Notes: generated by a model not told the origin, from the letters alone. Numbered from the stretch's first letter, positions 44,101-56,300 are shown. The stretch is 64,000 bases of DNA from Diplosphaera chodatii (GCA_032358165.1 JAALGY010000001.1:806001-870000); one strand, 5' to 3'. A program made the numbers and translations.

Positions 44101-45177
44101 CGCTTGTTGGCGAACGCCGGCAGCAGCGACGGCACGGTCGTCAGGTCGTACGCATACAGGATCGCCTCCTGCAGCGTGCAAGCAGTAGCGTCACGCACAA
44201 AGCAGCTCAGTATGGGAGGCTAGCATTCCGCACAGAGGTGATGCATATGCTGCAGGTGCAGTGTGCTGAGAGCCGGTCAGCATGTCATGACCAGGTCATG
44301 AGTGTCGAACTCCAGCGACATCAGCATCGCCGATGTGCTGTGATGACATGCGGCTGGAAGGCGGAAGGTGGAAGCAGCGCACACCTGGGTGCCCATGAAG
44401 CGCGCCAGGCGCTCCTCCAGCTCCAGGTGCACGTCGATGGTGCCGTAGAAGCCGCGCGGCCCGCAGGCCCCCAGCCCGTACTTCTTGATGGTGTTGTGGC
44501 AGATCTCCTGCACACTCGCAGCGCACGCACATTGACCATGCTGATGACAGTAGCTCTGGCACCATCAGTCGCCTGTGTTGACACGCTGGGCTGTGCTGTG
44601 GCAGTGGATGGCGTACGTAGCACGACTGAGAACAGTTGCCACCGTGCGATGAAGGCGCTGCGGAGTCAGCTGCCCACCTTGATGACCTTGTCGCCGGCGA
44701 TGCCCAGGAAGTTGGTGCTGGCCATGTTGAGCACGCGGCGCCCGTCCGCCGTGATGTAGGGGCCCACCTCGCCGGTGACGACCGGCGCCTGCAGCTGCTG
44801 CCGCGCCGGCGGCAGCTCCTCGCCCTCCAGCGGTTCCGGCTTCCAGTCGGCACACAGCTCATCGATCTCCTGCGGTTGCATGGGCAGCAAATGCCTTCGC
44901 TGAGGGTCCTTGCGCTCAGCTGTACATGTTGCAGGATGGTCTGCATTGGATGCATGCTTTCGCAGCATTTCAGCCAATTACTCACCTTGTCTGTCAGCTG
45001 CTCAGTGGTCTTGTTGCCTGGTCTGTAGGCCTGCTGTGATAGCAGCACGACCACGATGACCAGCAGCGCCGCCTCAATTGCCAGGTGGCCCTGCAGTGCG
45101 CTTGACACTTGATCAGTGCCTCCTTTGCAGACGGCGCCAATGCTGATGTCTGTGTGCCAAATGCCTCTGAGGTGCAT
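41125..45177 (-). CDS. LCB1: Serine palmitoyltransferase subunit 1 (LCB1/SPTLC1 type)
   Basis: A fold-type I PLP family protein of the alpha-oxoamine synthase group. An N-terminal membrane segment ([19 protein letters not shown]) is followed by [142 protein letters not shown] and [15 protein letters not shown]. As in other LCB1 proteins, the SIGGFC segment has no PLP-binding Lys, so this is the non-catalytic partner of LCB2 in the ER-membrane enzyme that makes 3-ketodihydrosphingosine from serine and palmitoyl-CoA. Start: the ATG at 45177 gives about 30 residues before the membrane helix, like plant LCB1, and is in frame with it. Upstream exons could add more. The C-terminal exon begins after a CACTGCAG acceptor and ends QTSATR with the stop at 41125-41127. 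Confidence 0.92.
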
Positions 45178-45232
45178 GGCTTGTATACAGTGTGCACACT
45201 GTGATGTCGAAGTGCGGACCTGGCTCTCGAAC

Positions 45233-46144
45233 AGGGCGGTGGGGTGCAACTGGCCGCCTGGCCCAAAGATTGCCCAAAACTCTCGTGCCCCCGTCTTGGT
45301 AAGCGCCCAGCTGCCGCGTGCTATCTTGCTGCCGCTTGTCCAGGGGTCACGCAGCAGGTCGATCTCCTGTGTATGGCCGAGCCAGATGCATCTTCAGCAG
45401 ACCCCTGCTAATGTTGCGAGAGAGTCATGCAGGGGTTCCTGCAGCTGCCTTACCAGCCAGTGCACTGTCCGCTCACGGTGTCATGCTTAACAGCTGACCC
45501 TCCAGCCGTGTGCCCATGGATTGCGTACCTCTGTTTTCCACCAGGTGCCCAGAGACCGCCACTGTGCCAGGCTATACCGGCCTGCATTGTTGGAACGCGT
45601 CTGCGCTTCCGCCCACGCCACCTTTGCCTGTATTGCAGACAGCAAGTGAGCTGACACAAGATAACGTAGATGCATGTGGCGCACGGTCTACCGCCCGCTG
45701 ATGGCCTTCACCATAAGCTGAACACATCTGCACGAGCATATCGTGCGGCTGGTGACCAAAATCTGTGTGGAACCACACCGCATCGCTCGACGAACGACTG
45801 AGTTGCCGCAGCTGTGCAGTATACTTAGCGCGCAGCAGAACAGCCTTCTGGCTGGCGGATATCTTTTCCGACACCTGCAGGCGCACAGCAGCAAGCATGA
45901 GGGGATTGCTTCGACAACTGTGTGATCAGCACGCACGTCACTGACGCTGTCCTGCAGGTTCAGCCTCATGCTGAGGCACAGGCACCTGAGGGTGCTCAAG
46001 GCCTGCTGCCGCCGCTGCGAGTGTGGCGTCATCTGCTAGCGGACCCACTCGGGCGCCGGTGCCCTGCCACAGGGCCGACAGACCGTTCACGAGGCCCTGC
46101 ACCGTACCATGCACAGTGGCGTTCTCGAAGCTGGCAGGAGCCAC
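45233..46144 (-). CDS. Unrecognised exons upstream of, and in phase with, LCB1
   Basis: Four exon-like blocks on the minus strand join in phase. The ATG at 46144 opens MAPASFENATVHGTVQG and runs to LEHPQ before a GTGCCT donor. A second begins VSEKISASQKAVLLRAKY after TGCAG, then AKVAWAEAQTRSNNAGRY to WWKTE before GTACGC. A fourth reads EIDLLRDPWTSG to AREFWAIFGPGGQLHP and LFESQ before a GTCCGC donor. From that exon the frame stays open straight into the LCB1 membrane helix. The blocks may be a separate small gene whose last exon I missed, or an N-terminal extension of LCB1 of roughly 180 residues. I recognise no domain. They are soluble-looking, with a Trp-rich middle. Confidence 0.45.
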
Positions 46145-47032
46145 TTGGCTGGCGATCAGAATCTGTGCATGCAGCCTAGTTGCATGCAGCAGATGCAGCT
46201 TGAGGCCATGCAGCTGTCATCAGCACCACACCTGCGGTATCGTGCGCTTCAATGGCACTCGATCTGGCTCCGGAGTGGGTTCATTAGGCGGCACGGCGCT
46301 TTGCAGTGCAGCTGGCCGTGCTGCCGCTGCAAGAAGGACCAGGCATGCCATGCAGAGACGGACCCAAGCCATCGCAACGCTGATTTACCAACCCCGCAGC
46401 TTGGAACCGTGGCCCGAGATGCTCTAGATGAGCCAGCCTATAATGGATCACCGCAGTGTCTGCAATTTGAATCGTGGTCACAGATCTCAAGCAGCCGAGC
46501 ATGCACCCTCCGATTGCGTCATGCAATGAAATGCATTGACGCTCATGCCGTCATGCGATATACTAGTGCTTCAGGTTGCGACAAGGTGGGGAAACTGCGC
46601 AACTGAAGGGGTGACTGCAGCATGCAGCAAGCATGCCCTGCAACAGGGGTTAGTCATCCAAATGAAGAAGTCTTGCTCTCTTGCAGTTTTGCAGCGGTCG
46701 CCAGCTGCGTCGTTGCGCTACTGTAGCACCAATGGCATATTCAGCTTAGTGTAATAGTGTAGTTTGATCCTGTTCCCAGCGCTGCACAACACATGAGAAC
46801 TGCCATGTTCGCAGTTTCGCTGGTGGTGCTGTTCAATCAGCTGGAACTTCAGCTGATTGTGCTCAGTTAGCAGGACCGTGACATTGCAGGATTCCGGCAT
46901 GTATTCCGCTGTCAACTTGCCACCAGCTCTCACGGTGTTCGCGCCAGGCATCCAGCAGCAGGTGAAGTGCCACTTCACAGACCGGGCTGTGCTGACCATG
47001 ATAATCACAAGCACGCAGCATGCGAATGAAGC
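46145..47032. other. Divergent intergenic region
   Basis: About 890 bases lie between the minus-strand start at 46144 and the plus-strand BABAM2-like start. Probably two promoters. Open frames here overlap on opposite strands without similarity to known families. Confidence 0.45.
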
Positions 47033-49760
47033 ATGAGCGAAGGCTGTGTCTCCTTGCAGGTGGCAGCGCTGCTGGCAAGCAATCCGAGTTTGGGGGTGGC
47101 GCCGATGCCAGGGTCACGCGCGCAGTCGGCAATGCCGATAAGTGCAACACGCTTTGCTCTCGACTTCCACTACTGCCTGGAGCGCGTGCGATGGACGGTG
47201 AGTATGCGAGACATATTGTGGCGTAACAAACCCAATGAACACCTCTCAACACCTCCGCATGCCACACCTGTCCACAGCAGGTCCGGTTGGCTCTGCAGCA
47301 TTCGAGCTCCATGCACTTGCATTGATGTAGCACCTTCTATCTTGAGCATCCAACGGTCCCATATTACAGGACACGAGATGAAGGCCTTGCTATTGGCTGT
47401 TGGGGTGCAGGTCATCATGCAGCGGTTGGGTGCGGCTTTTGTGCCAGATGTCCTGTTCAGCGAGTCGACCTTCACGCCGCTGGTGCCGGGATCCAACGCA
47501 GGGGCGAACTCAGCACAGCTTTCAGAGGCGCTGTCAGCTACAGGGCAGCCGCACCAGCTGGCGCAGGTTGTGTCACTGCTCATGCAGAGGTGGGTCGCAC
47601 CATTATTGGCAGCCTGATGTGCGGATCCTTGCAGCGCCCGCAGCTTGCAGCTGCTACAGCTGGTCCAGTCGCTTGGCGCCTGGCGACAGTGCATGATACA
47701 CATCACATCCCCTGGCCTGCAGCTACGCAGCATATCATGCGAAGCGGGTGGAGGTCATCGCCGCCACGGATGACCAGCTGCAGTTCGAGCTGGACACCAC
47801 AGATGCGGAGGGGCGGCAGGTCATGCTGCAGAGCCCGGCGGGCGCCACAGCCATGAAGGTGTGCCGAGAACACGATGCGGCTTCAGTGGACGGCACAAGC
47901 TACCGCCACGCTCCTGGTGCACCGCACCGTTCGGTATGCTGTTGAGCGTGATTGCGCATCCGGCACCCATACACCACTGTCGCGTGCCGCCCAGGTGGTA
48001 TGTGTACTGCCGGTGCCCGGCGTCCAGCTGGCGCCGCTGCTGGCGCCGCCGCAGCTGCAGCCCACCAGCGCACAGCAGCCCGTGCAGCAGCCAGGATCTC
48101 GGCCAGCATCGCCGACCAAGAGCAGCCCTGCAGCACAGCCGTCGCCGCAGGTTGCTGCGCATGCTGCGGCACTGGCGGCACAAATACGCCTCAAGGTGCA
48201 CCCATGAGCATACCACCTGCTTACACATGCTGCACAGACGTCGGATGACCGGCTTGTACTCTGCAGTATTTGACCCTTGCACATCGGCTTGCAGGTGGTG
48301 TACACCTTGAGCACACCAGTATCGACAGCAAGGGCAGTGAGCTATGCAGCGATGGCTGGTGGCGGCAGGGGCGGCAGCGCCAGGACACCCCAGCTGTCGC
48401 TGGACCTGCCGCCCGAGCTGTGGACGCTCCTAGGTAATGGGACCATGCACTTGCGCCTCCGCTCAATGGGATAGGTGATGTAGTGCCTCTGGGAAGATAT
48501 GCTGCTCAGCAGTGTTCCCATGGCGACGCTGCAGCTGCAGATGCAGCTGCAATCGTTGCATATGCCTGGCAGAGCCTTGGCGCGCAGCTGCTGTGCGACC
48601 GTGTGTAGGTCGACGGAGCTGTGCTGCATTGTGCAGGCAAGGCGCCGGCGCTGCCATCCTGGACCAGCGGCATGTGCCTCATGGAGTTCCTGCCGGCGGC
48701 GGCGGAGGCGGTGCAGGCGGCGGTGGATGGGGCGGCAGCGGCACGGGGCGCTCGCCACGCCCTGTTCCACGCCATCAGCGGCCTCGCGGGGGCCCCCCTA
48801 CTCTGCGACACAACCCACTGGTGGTGAGGTCGTCTCACGTTGCTTGGGCTCACATTGGCTGTGGGGCTGTCATCTGCAGCGCGAGCACATCCCATTTGAC
48901 GCTCCGCCCAAGTGCTGGATGTCAGGCATCTCTAAATGACCATGCTGCATTGAATCGCATGCTGCCACTACTCCAAGTATTCGAGGATGTGTGTCACTAA
49001 CAAACGTTCTATGCGATTGTGTGTCCAGCTGACATCCTACCTTTGACTTGACCCGCAGTAAGGCCACATGGCGGGTGGAGATACAGGGCCTGGTGTGCCT
49101 GCTGTATGTGTCAGTGGGCACAGACTTTCCAGACCGCATGCCAGAGCTCACGCTGCAGGTGCGCTTGCCATGATGCCAGTGCAAAGGTATACTTGCCAGT
49201 CATGAAGTGCTCAAACCATCCTGTGGTTCAACTGCGCGCTGCACTGCGTGGTTTCCATGCCACTAGTTGCAGAGAAATATGGCTTGCAAGCATGCTTGAC
49301 AGCCAGCCTTGTTTAAGCACAGGTTGACGGGGCAGGCTTCGACGACTCGAGGCCATTCGTTCGGTACTCGGAGTATGGCTGGTCGCCGCGGTGGCAGCCG
49401 TCGGAGGCCGCGCAGCGCATCTTCACGCACCTGGAGGAGACAGCGCCCCAGGTGTATGAAGTGGCAGCTTTGGCGCTTCGCACCAATGGGCGCCAGAAAC
49501 GCTGGGCAGCAGCGGCAGTGTTGTGTGCTTGCCTGTGCTGACAGTAACCTGCAATTAGTCATAGTGTAGTGATGCGTTGACGTGACGCAGTGGGCTGCTC
49601 TCTGCTGCAGTGGAAGGCGCACCTCCAGCCGCCGCAGCCGCTGCCCATAGCAGGGCTGCCGCCGCAGCAACAGCCCCAGCAGACAGCACCCCCGGACGCG
49701 CCGCCGCCCAAGCAGAGCGCGGCCCAGCGCCTGCCTGCAACGCCCGACCTGCTGGCATGA
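47033..49760 (+). CDS. BABAM2: BRE/BRCC45-like protein (BABAM2), BRISC/BRCA1-A complex subunit
   Basis: BRE has two ubiquitin-E2-variant-like folds and scaffolds BRCC36-type K63 deubiquitinase complexes. Here the first exon gives ATRFALDFHYCLERVRWTV, matching the family's RFKLHIPYAGETLKWD block. Next are FVPDVLFSESTFTPL (PPDFIFGEDAEFLP in animals) and QVVSLLMQR. Later, LSLDLPPELWTLLG, an APALPSWTSGMCLMEFLP block, ATWRVEIQGLVCLLYVSV, FPDRMPELTLQ, and the diagnostic YSEYGWSPRWQPSEAAQRIF (YPYSPRWDGNEMAKRA in animals) follow in family order. A Pro/Gln/Ala-rich insertion lies in the middle (47990-48200) and the C-terminus is Pro/Gln-rich. The ATG at 47033 gives about 40 residues before the first conserved block, similar to animal proteins. 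The identification rests on several weak matches in the correct order. Confidence 0.72.
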
Positions 49761-50303
49761 TTAGGCTGCAGCACTGCTGGGCGGCGGCGGCACACGCAAG
49801 CAGCTGCAAGATAGAAGCTGCCATGACACATCACCCTGAGGCGCAGGGCCTGCAGCAAGGTTGGGCTTCCTGCTGCTAATCATTGTATGACTGTGGTGGT
49901 CTACTTGCCGCTCCCAGATCGTGGAGCAGGCACCAGCAACGAAGTCGCGAAGTTGTACCAGGCTTCAGCAAACATGGCCTTCGACTGTCGTAGTATATTA
50001 CTTGTCAAACGGTTATGCAATACTGTGCTGATGTTCACGAATCATACGTCTTCAGCTAACACAACAAGTGAACAGCTCTGTACGCGCTGATAATTGGCAT
50101 GCTGCCAGCTTGTACATGAAGGCCCTGCCTGATGCATCTGCGCCTTGTAATCAAACGAAAGCCGTCACAACCTCTGCATGAAGACATAAACACATCAAAC
50201 CGCTCAAACGTCTTCGGTAGACATGCACACACAAACATCCGCTGGCCATGCCAGAGATCACGCCCGGTGGAGTCTGAGCGTCCAGCGGTTTCATCTGTGC
50301 TGC
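49761..50303. other. Convergent intergenic region
   Basis: About 540 bases between the plus-strand BABAM2-like gene and the minus-strand Cys-rich gene. A plus-strand TGTAA lies at 50146-50150. Nothing else was recognised. Confidence 0.45.
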
Positions 50304-52611
50304 TCATCTCAAGCGCTGCCGCGATTGCTGTTTATTCAGGTGGTATTGGTGGCTTCTTGCAGCAGCATCTGGGTTGCATAGGATGCAGTTGCAACCGCCA
50401 GCATTGAGACCCTTGCTCTTCTCCCACTCTGCCAGCATGCCAGCCGGCACAGGCTGGCCATGAGCCCGACGAAAGCACACACACTGATGCCCTGCTTTCA
50501 GCGGGTGACCGTGCGGCCCGCTGCAGCGCCTGCACACCTTGGTACCCCCTGCACCACCTCTGCCCGTGCCTTGCCTTGGCGGCGCTGTCAGCATTGCGAT
50601 CAGTTCTGACACCCTCGACCCTGATGCCTGCATATGGCAAAGCATCGTGTACCAGCACAGCAGCTGATATGCACCACTGGTGGATATCCTGCTTTCCATC
50701 ATCAGCATCGTGCAGGTTACCAGCAGGCAGGTAAGCATGAACGATCACATGTGGCAGGCTGCGGGTGGCAGTGTCGTTGACATTGCCTGTAGCTGTGTAG
50801 CCGGCGTACGTATTGCCAGCAGGCGCAGGGATGGTTGAGGCACTGCACAAAGCATGCCGGCTTTTGAGTTGACTCGGCAATGCAAACGCTGCTACGGAAC
50901 ACCAACAAGAGAGGATGTGCACGGTGATGCAGAAGGTGTCAAAGCTTGGAAACAATTCACTTCGTTGCTCACCCGGCTGCTGCTGCACCGGTGCACCCGA
51001 GCCGCTGGTGGGCGGTGCTCGCTGCTGCGCTGGTGCCTGAGCATTTGCCTGCTGTTGGCTCTGCTCTGCAGCGCTGGGTGGCCGCGTTGCCTGTGGCAGG
51101 CAAACTGTAGGCCTCGATGGTGCGTGAGACGTTGGTACCCCTGTTGTGTGTTGCGGAGGATGCGGAAAAGGCAGAGGTTGAGCAGGTCGTTGAGGCTGCA
51201 GCTGCTGCACAGCGACGGCAGCGGCTGCAGGTGCCACTGCAGCCGCCCGCCCTGCTGGTGCTACTGCCGGGAGGGTGCCTGGCTGTGCATCCCGAACAGC
51301 CTGTGTACCTGAATGTACAGCAGCGGATAGGTCAACTGCATGACAAGCTTAGGCTTGAAGTCCATGCTGCATCTGACACAGAGAACAAGGAGGCGTGGAT
51401 GCAACCGTGTGCCACACTGGCCAACAAAAACACAGAGTGCACCTGATGGCTGCAGGGCAGGTGCGACAGATCCCAGGCAAACAAGTTGCTGCAGCGCTTT
51501 CGCCATCTCATGAGCCGTCTGTGCATGCTCTTCCGGAGATATTTGCAGGGCTGTAGGTTCATCTTGGCGGGGCGCCCTGTCCAGCCACTGCTTCAGGGTG
51601 ACAGACAGGCTGGCCACTGTTGTACAATATGTAACCTGCATCACAAATGAGTAGTACGGTTGTTGCGGTTAAGCACGCATCTGCAGCGTGCTGTATTGCA
51701 TGTAGAACGTGATTCACGAAGAAGTTGCTGCGGCATGTCGTATGCCGACGACAGGCAGATCAAAGGGCGCTCAGACGACAAAGCACCTGTGCCGCCCGCG
51801 GCTGGTTGTGCTGTGTACCCTGAGACCGCTGCGTCGCACAGTGTGGTGGTGAGCGGGTGGCCGGCACCGTGCTGACGTGGGTTTTGTGCGATCCAAGTCC
51901 ACTGATGGCGGCTGTCTCAACTGCTGTCTGATGCCGAAGCGTTGCCAAGCCAATGCCTGACACAATCATGCAATCCCCGTCAACGTGGGCAGCAGTTCAG
52001 TCAGTGTACTGTTGCAGATTCTCGCCTCTGTCAGGATTGGCATCGTAATCAAAGGTCTCCTATGTATGCAGACTGTACATGGCATCTCAGTTACCTGCTA
52101 GGGTGTTGATCAGCGAGGCACTGGATGGCCCATCCACAGGTGGTGGCGCTGCACAGCACAACCATTCCACCCCATTTATGACCAAGACTGGACGTGATTG
52201 GCAGCACGATGTACAAGAGCAGTTCTCCAAGCATGTATACATTGCTTGCAACATACATGTGTGTTTGCCGTCGGTTGCAGACTGATTGATACCGGGCAAG
52301 GTTCCTGCCAGGCCCAGCAGTCAGCAGCAACCTGCATCTGCTGTGGAGGTGCGTGCGCGCTTGCGCACATGGTTGCAGGCTGCACATGGATCTGGCACCC
52401 GTGCAGGGCCGCCGTCGAGCTGGCCTGCAGAGGTTGTCAGCGCAGGCGAAGGCTGTGCTGCTGCATCGCCGGCGGGATCATGGGGTTGTTGTTGATGCTG
52501 TTCTGATTCATGTCGGGGTAAGGGCGAGTCATGGGAAACTGCCGCAGTGTAGTGCTGTGATGTAGGACCGCTGAGAAGCTGTGCTGCCTCTGCCCGCAAC
52601 GTACTGAACAT
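50304..52611 (-). CDS. Unrecognised protein with Cys clusters and Gln/Pro-rich linkers
   Basis: The ATG at 52611 starts an exon (FSTLRAEAAQLLSG, low-complexity His/Gln/Pro, then PCAACNHVRKRART) ending at a GTTGCT donor. The next exon (VLVINGVEWLCCAAPPP to NTLAG, about 52165-52095) joins in phase 1. Weaker blocks follow: VTYCTTVASLSVTLKQWLD and an acidic helix (about 51630-51500), and a Pro/Gln/Ala-rich exon (about 51290-50970). The last exon (about 50620-50304) ends with a compact Cys cluster: KVCRRCSGPHGHPLKAGHQC, CFRRAHG and GGCNCILCNPDAA, then a basic tail. The CxxC pairs near both ends suggest metal binding, and the basic RKRART motif a nuclear role, but no named family is recognised. Middle exon joints are uncertain. 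Confidence 0.45.
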
Positions 52612-53344
52612 GTCGGGAACTCAAAAGCTGAAAGTAAACCTTCAGAGGTTAAAAGCCACGCTGGATGCGGATGGAGGCCTGGGCCTGGTCCAAGGTTGGA
52701 GCACTGAGGTTTGCCCCTGCCGTCAAGGGCCCGACCATATACAGCTGGCGGGTTTTCGTCGTCATCGCCCTGGGACATCTGTAGATGGAACAGGCCATCG
52801 CTGTGGACAATGTACAAGTCAGTCGTTGTGCGGCGCAGGGTAAGGAAGCCCTCAGCTTCTCTGTGCTACTTGCCGCCAAGGCGATATCCCGCGGCCCTCA
52901 GAGAGCATAGCTGGACTTACAGGTCAGCGACATGTACACGCTGTAGCAGGTACCATTATCAAGAGCAGCCACGCGATATAATTTGCAGCCACTACGTACC
53001 TTTCGCGCAGCATATCGTCCATATTGGTCAGGTTTCAGCCAGCAGCTGGCATGTCGCCGCTTCTCCCGCCGGCATCTGGCGGGTGACCTTGCCGTTCTGC
53101 TGGCGGGCATAGATAGCAAGCAGCACAGCAGAGCAAGCATGGGTGTCACCATACGGCGAACGATGGCGTTACAGCTGATGCTAACAGCCCTCCTCTTCCC
53201 CCTCCAGTGCGTGTAACCTTGTAGGTCTGCTGAAGGCGGTGCCATCACCATTGGCTCCTTCGTCCAGCCGGTGTCCTCGCGAGGGGCGATTGCCCAGCCC
53301 ACGCTGATGAGGATGCCAGGTGTGCCGTTTGCAGGTTGAAGACC
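52612..53344. other. Gap between divergent genes with possible minus-strand coding blocks
   Basis: Between the Cys-rich gene (-) and the amine oxidase (+). The minus strand holds two coding-like blocks: TLRRTTTDLYIVHSDGLFHL followed by QMSQGDDDENPPAVYGRALD (about 52860-52700), and ISVGWAIAPREDTGWTKEPM (about 53310-53250), the latter ending at a GTTACA donor. The plus strand over the second block also reads as an open, exon-like segment between a TTGTAG acceptor and a GTGTGC donor. I could not chain them into one gene; they may be 5' exons of the Cys-rich gene, a separate small gene, or chance. Confidence 0.3.
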
Positions 53345-56300
53345 ATGGCAGCACAGGTTTCTACGAGTCATCAGGGCACACAGCAGCGCCACTTGGCACA
53401 GGCGACGGTGATGAGCCCACCTCAGTCAGCACCACCTGCTGGACGGGCGCAAATGAAGCCGCCTCCAGCAGGGTTGGCCGTGCCCACAGCAGCTCCTACC
53501 GTGAAGCCAACAGCAAAGCGAACAGGGAACCCAGCACCACCGCCACCTGCCAAGCCCGCAACCGTTTTGCCGGCATTCACAGACGGCAGGCGGCCGCCGG
53601 TGCCGGCACCGGCCTCTAAAGTCCCCATCAAGGCCAACATACCCATCAAGAGGATAGGACAGCCACCAGCACAGGGGGCAGCCATGCCACCGGCAAAGGC
53701 TGCTGTGGTGTCAGCCAAGCAAACAGCTGGGGCGCCAACACCTGAACCTGCTCCACAGCCGGCCCCGGCACCGCCGCCCGCTGCCACTGCAAGGCAGTAT
53801 ACGAACCCCAATGCCACAACAGCCTCTGCAGACCAGTGCCCGATGCCACAGGTGGGTTGCATTGTGAGGTCTGTGAGCCCCAGATTGACAAAAGCTCTAC
53901 TATGGTTTTGAATGTGGCACATCATCAGCACTTGCTTTCCAGCCCCTGTACATGCTGCTCAACAGGCAGTGACAGTGCCAAAGACTGGCGCTGAGCCAAA
54001 GACCTTCATCTTCAACGAGATGTCGACGGTAGAAGTGAAGCAGGCCCAGGGGTACATCGTGAGTCGAAGTCACTATGACTGCGTCTGCTAACCATTGACA
54101 CAGCTATATTCCGTGGTTCTCTGTGATTGTGGTGGCTGTGTCAGGCAGTGTACGCCCCGCAACCGTTCTCGTCATCTGCTGCCACAGTAGACACAGTTGC
54201 TTTTGCATTGTGCTGCAGACAGCCGCGCTGCACCTGCACGATGACCGCACATCAGATTCTCCACCAGTGGTGATGTCTTTGTGTATCTTATGCATGGCCT
54301 TAAACATGTGCAGTGTCCCTGAGAGTGCGACGGTGCTGTATGAAACGCCTTCAGTGCCAACCGCAGGTGAATGGGGACTTCGTCGTCCAGATGGAGCTGA
54401 TGCCGCCACGCAAAGCAGACGCACTGGCGTACCTGGACAGCAGCGGCCCAGCGCCAAAACGCTATGCTCGTGTGACTGTGATCCGTGGCAGTGACAACGA
54501 CTGCATGGACTACCAGGTGGGTGTACAGTCCAAAACGCAAGCCTGATTCGATCGAATAGCATTGGTGGGCATGCACAGCTTGCTCCAGCCGTCCTGATGC
54601 AGACGCAGCAACTGCATGGCGTCTCAGCAGCAGTCACCACGCTTGCGCCCAGCCTTTGGGCATCTTCAGGCGCCATGCCATGCTCGCTGGCTCAGCTGCT
54701 ACGATCCCTTGCTCTCTCCGGCATTGCACTTACGACGCATGCGCTGGCAGTTCCAGACACCAGTGTGTGGAGGTCAGCAACCACTACAATTGCCCCCAGG
54801 TGGGACCACTGGACGAGCTGACGACCAACGGCAACACCAGCCAGGTGGTGCGGCCGCTGACGCGGCCTGGGCAGGTGCCGTGGGTGAAGCGCCCGCGGTC
54901 CGACCCCGGCGCCGGCTGGCTCGGCACATTCCTGTCGCCGGTGAGCTAGTGGCTGGCTCCTAGCTACCAACCCTCCTGAGTATCTTCAGTGGCAAGCAAA
55001 TGCCTCATCAAGCTGGCAGTTCTCATCATGAATAGCATGCTTCAACTCTGGCACCCGGCAATGTCACAGGTCTGGGATGTGTGCCACAGGACATGCTTGC
55101 TGACTGCGGCGTTTGCACAGGTGGCCTTCGAGCTGAGGGACATCTTCCGCAACTTCACCGGCAGCAACGCCTGCTTTGGCTCACCGCCAGCCGGCAGCGA
55201 CGCGCCTGATGAGTGCGTCGTGTAGTTTCTGCGGTCTGCTGAGGCGCTGCTCTGCTGTCACCTGCCTTCCACTATCAGCGGAGAGGGCGACACTGCCCTC
55301 TGATGTGTCTGCTGTGGCTTGTCCGTGTGCATCTGCCAACCGCACATGCAGGTGCGACGCAAACTCCAAGTTCGGGCTGCTGCCATACCCAGCGCTGTCA
55401 GGCAACACCAGCCAGCGGCTTACAACCATCAAGTTCATCCTGAACGCACTTGGCGGCGACGTGAGAGTTTTTGTTTTTCTCAGTGCACGTGTTTCACATG
55501 GAGCATCAGCTATACCCGGGCCCACGTGCATGCTGTTGTACTTTGGGTCATATTGTGGTGTGCCATCTGATGCAGGAAAGCAACCTGTTCTCTATCCCAC
55601 TGACTGTGCAAGTCGACGAGTCGTCCACCGACTTCTCCCAGTGGACCACCAGCAACTTTGTGTACTGCAACCAGGCGAGAGCAGCCTCCTGCACACTTAC
55701 GTATGCACGCCTCGTGCAGTCAGCTTGCAGTGGCCCCTGCAGTCCAGCCAGCACATGCTATGATGCAGCTGCACCACAAGTCTGCAGGGTCCCTTCAGCA
55801 CAGCGGCTGCACTCCTGAAGGCATTCCGCAGCGGCGATTTGAGAGTCTGCAGCTCGCCGGGGTGGGGGAAGTCCAGCTTCGACTTCCTCCCATTCACGAC
55901 CATCCCCTTCACCCCACGCACAGTAGGTTATAATGTGGACACCCTGCTGCAGCCTGCATTTGCAGACCCGTTCCATGACTGACACGCAATGAAGAGAGTC
56001 TCAGTCTAATCCGATCCCTGGGATGATCAACCGTGACCATAAGCAGTTGCTGTTGGTCAGTTGCTGATCAGGAGGAGCCATGTGTCATCTCGCTCACATG
56101 TTGATGCCGGGCCATCTTTCATGTACCCCACTCCAGCAATGTGCAGGAGATGCAGGAATCTCGTGATGAGCATGCCTAACGAAATATGTCCCCTGCAGAC
56201 GGATGCCCCGCCAGCGACTGCTGCAAACAATGCGAACATTCGTGCGGGGCTGCAGCAGGCCGACCTGGGCAGCCCGCTCCGGCCCGATGAGCGGCGTGCG

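Noticed and set aside
41125..45177. LCB2 or 2-amino-3-ketobutyrate ligase instead of LCB1
   Set aside because: The segment that carries the PLP-binding Lys in those enzymes reads SIGGFCAG here, as in LCB1, and the N-terminal membrane helix plus EIDELC motif are LCB1 features.
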